A DNA stretch of 60,097 nucleotides, taken from positions 1 to 60,097 of the forward strand of contig NZ_JAGPYK010000036.1 in the NCBI RefSeq assembly GCF_018070045.1, read 5' to 3'. Origin of the DNA: Micromonospora sp. U21 (GTDB lineage Bacteria; Actinomycetota; Actinomycetes; Mycobacteriales; Micromonosporaceae). Both the position numbers and the translations under genes were made by a program. This document shows, piece by piece, positions 52,479-60,097 of this stretch. Positions within the stretch are counted from its first letter, which is position 1. The number at the start of each line of letters is the position of its first letter. The notes under the pieces are model-generated. The model saw only the letters and a list, made by a program, of their open reading frames with translations. It was not told the origin of the DNA and ran no database searches.

Positions 52479-54335
52479 ATGTTCGACCAGTTCACAGTCG
52501 TCACCGATCCCGTCAGTGACTCCGTCGCACTCTCGGCCATCTTCGCTGTCCTGCCCCTGCTCACCCTCTTCCTCCTGCTCGGCGTGCTGAAGGTGAAGGC
52601 CTGGCTGGCCGGGCTGATCTCGCTCGCGGTCGCGCTGGTGGTGGCGATCGCCGTCTACGCCATGCCCGTCGGGCAGGCCGTGCTCTCGGCCACCGAGGGC
52701 GCCGCCTTCGGCTTCTTCCCGATCCTGTGGATCGTCCTCAACGCCATCTGGGTCTACAACCTGACGGTCGAGAGCGGACACTTCGACGTGCTGCGTCGCT
52801 CGTTCGAACGGGTCAGTCCGGACATGCGGATCCAGGCGATCATCATCGCGTTCTGCTTCGGCGCGCTGCTGGAGGCGCTGGCCGGCTTCGGCACCCCGGT
52901 CGCCATCACCGTGGTGATGCTGATGGCGCTCGGCTTCCGTCCGATCCACGCCGCCTCGGTGGCGCTGCTGGCCAACACGGCGCCGGTGGCGTTCGGCGCG
53001 CTCGCCACCCCGGTCGTCACCCTGGCCACGGTCACCAGTGGGGTCAACGACGACTCCCGGCTCACCGTGGACACCCTCGGCGCGATGATCGGCCGGCAGA
53101 CCCCGATCCTCGCGGTGGTCGTACCGCTGCTGCTGGTGGCCCTGGTGGACGGCCGGCGCGGTATCCGGCAGACCTGGCCCGCCGCACTGGTCGCCGGCGT
53201 GACCTTCGGCCTGGCACAGTTCGTCGCCGCGAACTACATCTCCGTGCCGCTGACCGACATCGTCGCCGCTCTGGTCTCGGCCGCCGCCGTCGTGCTGCTG
53301 ATCCGCGTCTGGCGCCCGGTCACCCCCGCCGATCTGGGCCGCGAGCCGGACACGGCGAGCGTGCCCGCCGCCCGCGAGCCCGCCGAGGCCGAACTCGCCG
53401 ACCCCGGCGCCGTCCGCGCCACCGCCGGCCGCCGCTCCGGTACGACCACCGCCGCCGCACCGTCGCTCGACGGCCCCGGCGGCGAGCCCCCGCCGGGCGA
53501 CCCGCTGGTTTCCCCCGACAGTCCCGGGGAGCACCGGGACCCGCCTGACGGCGGCCCGCACCGATCGGACGCCCCCCGGCTCGCCGACACTCCCGCGGAG
53601 GTGGTCCGCGCGTACGCGCCCTACCTGATCATCATCGCGATCTTCTCCATCGCCAATTTCGGGCCGGTGAAGGACGCCCTGGCGAAGGAGCCGTGGACGG
53701 TGAAGTTCGGCTGGCCGGGCCTGGACATCCTCGGCGGCAACGGCAACCCGCTGTCGTCTGTCACGTTCACCCTCAACTGGCTGCCCGCCGCCGGCACGCT
53801 GATGATCCTGGCCGGGGTGCTCACCGCGTTGGTGCTGCGGGTCTCCGCCGGCCGGGCGCTGCGAGCCTACGGGCGCACCTACGTCGAGCTGCGGTACGCC
53901 ATCGTCACCGTCATGGCGGTGCTCGCCCTGGCGTACGTGATGAACCAGTCCGGGCAGACCAACACCCTCGGCGCGTTCCTGGCCGCCGCCGGTGGGGCGT
54001 TCGTCTTCCTCTCGGCGATCCTCGGCTGGATCGGCGTGGCGGTGACCGGGTCGGACACCTCGGCCAACGCGTTGTTCGGGGCGTTGCAGGTGGAGACGGC
54101 GGCCCGCGCCGGGCTGGACCCGGTGCTGCTGGCGGCCGCCAACTCCTCCGGTGGGGTGCTGGGCAAGATGATCAGCCCCCAGAACCTGGCCATCGCCGCC
54201 GCCGCGGTCGGCATGGCCGGCCGGGAGGGGGAGATCTTCCGCAAGGTGTTCGGCTGGAGCCTGCTCCTGCTGCTGTTCATGTGTGTGCTGGTCGCGCTCC
54301 AGGGTTCGCCGGTCCTCGGCTGGATGGTGCCCTGA
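52479..54335 (+). CDS. Glycolate/L-lactate permease, LctP family
   Basis: The 618-residue membrane protein has about 13 hydrophobic segments, with GALLEALAGFGTPVAITVVM and NSSGGVLGKMISPQNLAIAA as family motifs. A hydrophilic Pro/Asp-rich loop of about 80 residues (roughly 285-370) lies in mid-chain and is longer than usual. As the last gene after aceB-glcDEF it probably imports glycolate with protons; lactate is also possible. Confidence 0.88.
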   Translation: MFDQFTVVTDPVSDSVALSAIFAVLPLLTLFLLLGVLKVKAWLAGLISLAVALVVAIAVYAMPVGQAVLSATEGAAFGFFPILWIVLNAIWVYNLTVESGHFDVLRRSFERVSPDMRIQAIIIAFCFGALLEALAGFGTPVAITVVMLMALGFRPIHAASVALLANTAPVAFGALATPVVTLATVTSGVNDDSRLTVDTLGAMIGRQTPILAVVVPLLLVALVDGRRGIRQTWPAALVAGVTFGLAQFVAANYISVPLTDIVAALVSAAAVVLLIRVWRPVTPADLGREPDTASVPAAREPAEAELADPGAVRATAGRRSGTTTAAAPSLDGPGGEPPPGDPLVSPDSPGEHRDPPDGGPHRSDAPRLADTPAEVVRAYAPYLIIIAIFSIANFGPVKDALAKEPWTVKFGWPGLDILGGNGNPLSSVTFTLNWLPAAGTLMILAGVLTALVLRVSAGRALRAYGRTYVELRYAIVTVMAVLALAYVMNQSGQTNTLGAFLAAAGGAFVFLSAILGWIGVAVTGSDTSANALFGALQVETAARAGLDPVLLAAANSSGGVLGKMISPQNLAIAAAAVGMAGREGEIFRKVFGWSLLLLLFMCVLVALQGSPVLGWMVP

Positions 54336-54346
54336 TCCCGCTCGAC

Positions 54347-54380
54347 GGTGGGGCCGTCCCCTCGCGGGGGCGGCCCCACC
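54347..54380. terminator. Bidirectional hairpin terminator
   Basis: GGTGGGGCCGTCCCC pairs with GGGGGCGGCCCCACC (15 bp, one G-T pair) over a 4-base loop, between the permease gene and the convergent carboxylase gene. Confidence 0.75.
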
Positions 54381-54386
54381 GACCAG

Positions 54387-57300
54387 TTAGGGCAGACGGG
54401 ACTCGATCGCGTCGATGATGCGCGGACGCAGTTCGGCGGCGCGGACCACCGCGTCCACCGAGCCGACCTCGACGGCACGCTGGATGTTGTGCACACGGTC
54501 GAACTCCGTGGCCACCTCGCCGAGCTTCTCCGCGCGCACCGAGGAGCGCAACTCGTCGAGCTCCGCCGTCAGCGCGGCGCGTTCGGTGCCGGCCACGGCC
54601 GCGACCCGGGCCTCCAACGCCCGCACGCGCGGGTCGGCCGCCGTGCGTGCGTTGACGTCGCCGGCGAACACCACCGCGGCGGCGGGAGCCCCACCGAGCA
54701 CCGAGGCGAACGAGCCTTCCAACGCGAGGACGGTCATGTTCGGGTTCAGCGCCTTCGAGAACACCACGAACGCGCCACCGTGGTACCGCGAGATTACGCA
54801 GAAGACGATGGGCCCGCGGAAGTTGACGATCGCCCGGCCGATCTCGGCGCCGTACTCCAGCTGCAGCTTGCGCATCGACTCCGGTGAGCCGTCGAAGCCC
54901 GACAGGTTCGCGAGCACCACCAGTGGCCGGTTGCCGCTGGCCGCGTTGATCGCCCGCGCGGCCTTCTTCGACGACCGCGGGAACAGCGTGCCCGCGGTGT
55001 AGGTGTCCGGGCCGTCGGTGGGCGGGAAGCCGCGCCGTGGCACCGATCGCGACTCGATGCCGAGCAGGCACACCGGGATGCCGCCGAGGTGCACGTCCTG
55101 CACCACCGCGGTCTCCGCGTCGGCCATGCCCGCCCAGCGTTCCAGCACCGGGTGGTCCTGGTCGGAGAGCGCCCGCATCACCGTACGGATGTCGAACGGC
55201 TTCTTGCGGTCCGGGTTGGACTCGGCGGAGAAGATCTCGCCGACGGTGTTGAACGCGCTGCCCGCCACGTCGTGCGGGAAGGCGGAGATGTCGCGGTCCA
55301 CGGGGTCGGTGGTGGTCGCCCGCCGGGGCGCGTCCTCGCCGGGCGCGACGTACGTGTGGTCGTAGTGCGACATCAACACGTCCCGTGCGGCGGTCAGGTT
55401 CGGAGCCCAGTACTGCGCCTGCCCGTTCGGCCCCATCACCCGGTCGTAGCCGCCGATACCGAAGTTGTCCTCGGCGGACACACCACCGGAGAAGTCCAGC
55501 GACTGCTTGCCGGTGAGCACCATCGCCGACTCCGGCGTCATCACCAGGACGCCCTTGGTGTGCATGAGCATCGTCGCCTCGGCGTTCCAGTACGGCTGCG
55601 CGCCGACGTTGATGCCCGCGACGACGATGTTGATCTCACCTCCGGCCTGGGTGAACTCGACGATCCGCTTGAGCGCCGCGGCCACCCAGTCCATGTTCTC
55701 CGTGCCCGAGGTCATGGAGATCCGGGCCCCGGCGGACAGCGCCCACCACTCCAGCGGCACCCCCATCCGCTCGGCCAGGTCCAGCGCGGCGATCACGCGC
55801 CGGCACTCCGGCTCGGACAGGGCGCCCAGCGACTTGGTCGGATCACCGAGCAACACGACCCGGGTGACACCCTGCGGATGCCGCACGGTCGGCGTGGTGA
55901 CCACCCCGGCGACGATCGCGGCGCCGTTGCGCCCCTTCGGCCGGTCCACCGGCACCAGCGCGTGCTCGTCGTCGAGGTCGTGCTCGACGAAGTCACCGAG
56001 CCGGCCGGTCAGCTCGTACGGGTACACCGTGTTGCGGCTGCTCGCGCGCAGCACCTTCAACCGGTATTCGTCGAGCGGTTCGACCGGCTCCACCGGCGGC
56101 GCGCCGATGACCAGCTCGGCGCCGCCCGCGGTGTCGAAGGAGATCCGCACGGCGATCTTGGTCAGCGCGCCGGTCCGCCGGTCGCGCTGCCGTGCGATGA
56201 ACAGGATCTCCTCCAGCCCGGCGCCCACGGTCGTCGGGCGCACGCGCCCGGCGATCATCTCCATCTCCTCGCGGGTCAGCTCACTCGGCGGCCAGACGTA
56301 GATCACGATCCGGTTGGTGTTGAAGCGCGTCTTCGACGGTCGCCGCGACTGGGCGCGGCGGATCGAGTCGAGGCAGGCGGCGACCGCGTCCTCGGTCGTC
56401 GGCAGGGCGACCAGCCGGCCGTCGTGCTCGCGCAGTTCGGTCAGGTCACGCACCTGCGCGAACGCGACGAGGCGCTCGTCCGACCGGTTCTCCCGCGCCA
56501 CGGCCTGGAAGAGGTAGACCTCCTCGTCCGACGACGGCAGCCGGGTCAGGTCGAACTGGTGCAGCCGCTCCAGCTGCATCCGCTGCGCGATGTACGGGTG
56601 CAGCCCGCGGATGAGCCGGTCCTCGGTCATCCCCTCGCCGGACGGGCGGAAGGTGAAGTGGTGGTGCATCACCGCTCCGCCGCGACCCGCGACGGTGGTG
56701 GTGAGCCGACGGACCCCGGGCGGCAGCGGGTGCGCGGTGATGACCTCGAGCAGCGCCACCGCCATCGCGTCGAAGTCCTCCGGCTGGTTCTCCCAGCCGA
56801 GGTAGATGTCGGCGTCAACGGCGTCCTCGCCACTCGCCAGCTCGGCGAGCCCGCGCAGCGCGCCGCCGAGCGCGTCGAAGCTCACCGCGGCGGAGACGAC
56901 GCTCGAGTCCGCGCGCTCGGCGACCACGAACGCGCAGCCCGCGACCTCGCTGGTGCGCACGCTGGTGAGCGCCTTGTTGCCGTAGTACCGCCGGGTCAGC
57001 ACCTCCAGCATCACCGCGTTGTCGAGGTGATCACGGACGAGCCGCTGCCCGAGCAGCCGCACCAGTGGCTCGGTGCTGCGGACCATCTCCGCGATGCGCT
57101 CGGGGCGGTCCGCCGCGTCCGGGTGCGCGTCCAGGTGACGCAGGTGCCCACGGACCTCGGCGTAGACGCGGGCGCGGTTGCGGCGCAGCAGCGGCTGGGC
57201 GAACCAGGCGAACACCACGCCTCGGGCGAGGTCGGCGACCGCGGGGAAGCGGACCTGGGTCGCCGCCACCAGCCGCTCCAGCGCGAGACCGGCGGGCTCG

Positions 57301-59846
57301 CGCAGCGTCTCGTCCGGCGGGGTCTCCCGCAGCCAGGCGCGCAGCAGCGTCGCGACGACCGTGGCGTCGGCGGCCGCGCGTTGCTGGGCGAGGAAGATCC
57401 GGAACACGGCGGCTTCGAGTTCCGGGGAGCGCTCCAGGTCGGTGACGCCGTAGTGCCCGAGTGCCTTCGCGAGCTTGGCCTGGAAGGAGTCCGGCAGAGC
57501 GGCCCGCTCGACGTCGAGGCTCTGCAGGTAGGTGTGGAAGTACTCGCGGGCGCTGCGCACGTGCGCGCCGCCGTCCTCACCCGTCGGTCGGTTACGGCTC
57601 AGTTCGGTGAGGTCGGCGAACACCTCGACGAGGTCGAGTTCCTCGGCCAGCGGCCGGTGGCCCGCCTCGGTGGCCTCCCGCCGCGCGGTGAGGTAGTCGT
57701 CGAGCACGCGACGGTCGTCGTGCGGGTCGACGTCGAAGCCGAGCAGAAGGCCGCGCAGGTCCTCCTGGCCGCGCCTGCTGCGCAGGTGAGCCGGAACGTC
57801 CTCGGCGGTGGCGGGTAGGTCCAGCTCGACGGAGACAGCGGCCGGGTCGTCCGCCTTCTCGGCGGCGTCGTCGGCGAGCGGCTCCAGGCGCAGCAGCGGC
57901 GCTCCGGCCTCCACCTGGCTGCCGACCGAGACCGCGCACTCCTTCAGCCGAGCCTTGAACGGCGCCCGCAGGACCGTCTCCATCTTCATGGCCTCCAGCA
58001 CCAGCACCGGCGCGCCCGCCTCGACCTCGGCGCCCACCTCCAGCGGCGTGGCGACGACCAGCGCGGGCATGGGGGAGCGGACGACGCCACCCTCGTCGCG
58101 GCTGACCCGGTGCGTCACGCCGTCCACCTCGACCAGGTGGGTCGGCCCGTGGGTGCTGGTCAGCAGGCGGTACCGGCCGCCGTTGACGGCGATCTGGCCG
58201 GTGTGCCGGTCGAAGCGGTCGAGTTCGACGTCGGCAGTGCGCACCTCGGCGCCCACCTCGATGCCAACGCGGAACCGGTGCGCGCCGACCCGCGCCACGC
58301 GCATGCGGTAGGTGACCCCGCGCAGCTTGAGGTCCAACGGCCGGCCGCTCTTGTGCTGCACCTGGGGGCGCCCACCGGACGCCGTCGACAGCAGGCGCTG
58401 CCGCTCGACGCTCTCCTCCTCCTCGTACGCCTCGATGGCGGCGGCCGCCAACGCGACCCCGGAGTGCCGGTGGGCGACGAGTCGGCCCTCGCCGCGGACA
58501 CGGTCGATCCAGCCGGTGTCCGCGCTGGCGTCGATCACCTCGGGCTGGTCGAGCAGGTCGAGCACGAAACTCTTGTTCGTCGCCCCGCCCTCGATGATCA
58601 CCGTGGTGTTCGCCATCGCCCGGCGCAGCTTGCCGAGCGCCTCGCCACGATCACGGCCGTACGCGATGATCTTCGCGATCATCGAGTCGAAGTCGGCCGG
58701 GATGGTGTCACCCTCGCTGACACCGGTGTCCACCCGGATGCCCGGGCCGCTGGGCAGGTCCAGCCGCGCGATGTGGCCCGGCGACGGCGCGAAGTCACGG
58801 TCCGGGTCCTCGGCGTTCAGCCGGGCCTCGATGGCGTGCCCGCGCTCCACCGGTGGCTCGCCGTCGAGCCGGCCGCCCGAGGCGACGTGCAGCTGCGCCT
58901 TGACCAGATCGAACCCGGTGGTCAACTCGGTGATCGGGTGCTCGACCTGCAGCCGGGTGTTGACCTCAAGGAACGCGAACAGTTGATCGCCGGGGTGGTA
59001 GAGGAACTCGACGGTCGCCGCACCGCGGTAACCCACAGCCAGGGCCAGCCGCTCAGCCGACGCCTTGAGCTCGGCCGCCTGCGCCGGGCTGAGCACCGGC
59101 GACGCCGACTCCTCGATGACCTTCTGGTTGCGTCGCTGCACCGAGCAGTCGCGGACACCCAGCGCCCAGGCGGTGCCCTGCCCGTCGGCGATCACCTGGA
59201 CCTCGACGTGCCGGGCCCCGGTGACCAGGCGCTCCAGGAACACGATGCCGCTGCCGAACGCCCGCGCCGCCTCCTGGCTGGTGCGCTCGTACGCGTCGTC
59301 GAGCTCGGCCTCGCTGGTGATCACGCGGATACCGCGCCCGCCGCCGCCCGCGGTCGCCTTCAGCATCAACGGGTAACCGATCTCGGCCGCCGCCGCCCGG
59401 GCGGCGGCAAGAGTCTCGACGGCGCCGCGGCTCCACGGCGCGACCGGCACGCCGACCTCCTCGGCGATCAGCTTCGAGCCGATCTTGTCACCGAGCTGGC
59501 GCATGGCTTCCGCGCTCGGCCCGACGAACGTGACGCCGATCTTCTCGCACAGCTCCGCGAACGCCGGGTCCTCGGCGACGAAACCCCAGCCGACCCACGC
59601 CGCGTCGGCCCCGGTCTCGGTCAGGGCGCGCTCCAGCACCGCGAGATTCAGGTACGGGCGGGAAGACGCCGGACCGAGGTCGTACGCGATGTCCGCCTCG
59701 CGTACGAAGGTGGCGGTGCGGTCGACGTCGGTGTACAGGGCGACCGTCTCGATCCGGACGCCGGTCTCCGCGGCCAACTCCCGGACCGCGTGGATGAGGC
59801 GCATGGCGGCCTCACCACGGTTGACGATGGCGACACGGTTGAACAC
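54387..59846 (-). CDS. Single-chain acyl-CoA carboxylase (BC-BCCP-CT)
   Basis: The 1819-residue protein joins all parts of a biotin carboxylase complex. An ATP-grasp biotin carboxylase fills residues 1-450 (KATAGGGGRGIRV at about 163-175; FLEVNTRLQVEHPITELTTG). A biotinyl domain carries LVLEAMKMETV with the biotin lysine at 621, and a long central region spans about 690-1250. A carboxyltransferase pair follows from about 1270 (SAGARISMTSGTENMDW, GGYDRVMGPNGQAQYW, LANLSGFDGSPESMRK). The order equals that of eukaryotic acetyl-CoA carboxylase. It stands alone; acetyl-CoA is the likely substrate. Confidence 0.9.
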   Translation of the reverse strand: MFNRVAIVNRGEAAMRLIHAVRELAAETGVRIETVALYTDVDRTATFVREADIAYDLGPASSRPYLNLAVLERALTETGADAAWVGWGFVAEDPAFAELCEKIGVTFVGPSAEAMRQLGDKIGSKLIAEEVGVPVAPWSRGAVETLAAARAAAAEIGYPLMLKATAGGGGRGIRVITSEAELDDAYERTSQEAARAFGSGIVFLERLVTGARHVEVQVIADGQGTAWALGVRDCSVQRRNQKVIEESASPVLSPAQAAELKASAERLALAVGYRGAATVEFLYHPGDQLFAFLEVNTRLQVEHPITELTTGFDLVKAQLHVASGGRLDGEPPVERGHAIEARLNAEDPDRDFAPSPGHIARLDLPSGPGIRVDTGVSEGDTIPADFDSMIAKIIAYGRDRGEALGKLRRAMANTTVIIEGGATNKSFVLDLLDQPEVIDASADTGWIDRVRGEGRLVAHRHSGVALAAAAIEAYEEEESVERQRLLSTASGGRPQVQHKSGRPLDLKLRGVTYRMRVARVGAHRFRVGIEVGAEVRTADVELDRFDRHTGQIAVNGGRYRLLTSTHGPTHLVEVDGVTHRVSRDEGGVVRSPMPALVVATPLEVGAEVEAGAPVLVLEAMKMETVLRAPFKARLKECAVSVGSQVEAGAPLLRLEPLADDAAEKADDPAAVSVELDLPATAEDVPAHLRSRRGQEDLRGLLLGFDVDPHDDRRVLDDYLTARREATEAGHRPLAEELDLVEVFADLTELSRNRPTGEDGGAHVRSAREYFHTYLQSLDVERAALPDSFQAKLAKALGHYGVTDLERSPELEAAVFRIFLAQQRAAADATVVATLLRAWLRETPPDETLREPAGLALERLVAATQVRFPAVADLARGVVFAWFAQPLLRRNRARVYAEVRGHLRHLDAHPDAADRPERIAEMVRSTEPLVRLLGQRLVRDHLDNAVMLEVLTRRYYGNKALTSVRTSEVAGCAFVVAERADSSVVSAAVSFDALGGALRGLAELASGEDAVDADIYLGWENQPEDFDAMAVALLEVITAHPLPPGVRRLTTTVAGRGGAVMHHHFTFRPSGEGMTEDRLIRGLHPYIAQRMQLERLHQFDLTRLPSSDEEVYLFQAVARENRSDERLVAFAQVRDLTELREHDGRLVALPTTEDAVAACLDSIRRAQSRRPSKTRFNTNRIVIYVWPPSELTREEMEMIAGRVRPTTVGAGLEEILFIARQRDRRTGALTKIAVRISFDTAGGAELVIGAPPVEPVEPLDEYRLKVLRASSRNTVYPYELTGRLGDFVEHDLDDEHALVPVDRPKGRNGAAIVAGVVTTPTVRHPQGVTRVVLLGDPTKSLGALSEPECRRVIAALDLAERMGVPLEWWALSAGARISMTSGTENMDWVAAALKRIVEFTQAGGEINIVVAGINVGAQPYWNAEATMLMHTKGVLVMTPESAMVLTGKQSLDFSGGVSAEDNFGIGGYDRVMGPNGQAQYWAPNLTAARDVLMSHYDHTYVAPGEDAPRRATTTDPVDRDISAFPHDVAGSAFNTVGEIFSAESNPDRKKPFDIRTVMRALSDQDHPVLERWAGMADAETAVVQDVHLGGIPVCLLGIESRSVPRRGFPPTDGPDTYTAGTLFPRSSKKAARAINAASGNRPLVVLANLSGFDGSPESMRKLQLEYGAEIGRAIVNFRGPIVFCVISRYHGGAFVVFSKALNPNMTVLALEGSFASVLGGAPAAAVVFAGDVNARTAADPRVRALEARVAAVAGTERAALTAELDELRSSVRAEKLGEVATEFDRVHNIQRAVEVGSVDAVVRAAELRPRIIDAIESRLP

Positions 59847-60097
59847 CCGACTGACCCCTTTGGTAGACCAATGACCTGCTCGCCGCGAGACGACAGCTCC
59901 CAGCAGTGATCACCCTTCCGTGTGACGGCTGGCAGCGCCATGACGCAATCACCGAACCACCCGCCCCTCATTTGTAGGAACCCGACAAGAGTTTTTGGCC
60001 GCCGGGCCGCGAACGCACAGTGTGTGCTAGGCGCCGTTGCACACCGTGCTGGAGCGACTACCGATGACGCTCAAGCGGCCGCCCCGTTGCCCACCCC

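Overview
The window looks like chromosomal DNA of a high-GC actinomycete, most probably a Micromonospora-type member of the Micromonosporaceae. This rests on very high GC with G/C at nearly every third codon position, frequent GTG starts and ATGA/GTGA overlaps, Tat signal peptides, ABC sugar importers that lack an ATPase gene, and an S-adenosyl methyltransferase family common in actinomycetes. I saw no rRNA, tRNA, CRISPR array, transposase or integrase.

Left part (1-12270). An ANTAR relic precedes a GAF/ANTAR protein. A leftward hexonate operon follows (8699 to 998): sugar-binding lipoprotein, two permeases, galactonate dehydratase, KDPG-type aldolase, KDG kinase, mannonate dehydratase and gluconokinase, with a divergent FadR-type regulator. 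Together these import sugar acids and convert them through 2-keto-3-deoxy acids to pyruvate and a triose phosphate. Next come an ArsR-type regulator, a divergent SDR gene and the first part of an MFS transporter gene.

Centre (about 12271-37284). The MFS gene is cut after 12270 and its missing second part reappears in the same orientation at 37285. Joining the two restores one reading frame, so about 25 kb appears to have been inserted. The insert carries four secreted beta-propeller paralogues of unknown function, a second ABC sugar importer, a 2-hydroxyacid dehydrogenase, a Gfo/Idh/MocA oxidoreductase, an epimerase-like protein, two DapA-family aldolase-like enzymes, a DegT-type aminotransferase, two amidohydrolase-family proteins, a citrate synthase paired with an HTH-citrate synthase fusion, and a broken sugar kinase. 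One unusual regulator gene lies inside. Nine copies of an 18-bp palindrome (TWNCGGNCNNGNCCGNWA) sit in front of the propellers, the importer, two enzyme operons and the kinase, and I found no convincing copy outside the insert. I read this as a self-contained, co-regulated uptake and catabolic system for an unidentified extracellular compound, and as the best candidate for an undescribed system here.

Right part (37285-60097). The MFS remainder is followed by an arsenic locus (arsR-aqpS-arsC facing a 35-aa CxxC peptide, an ArsN1-like acetyltransferase and an ArsO-like flavoprotein). Then come two methyltransferases, a VOC protein, a secreted endonuclease/phosphatase-family protein, a GH10 xylanase, a glycolate/glyoxylate operon (malate synthase, glcDEF, permease) and a convergent 1819-residue single-chain acyl-CoA carboxylase.
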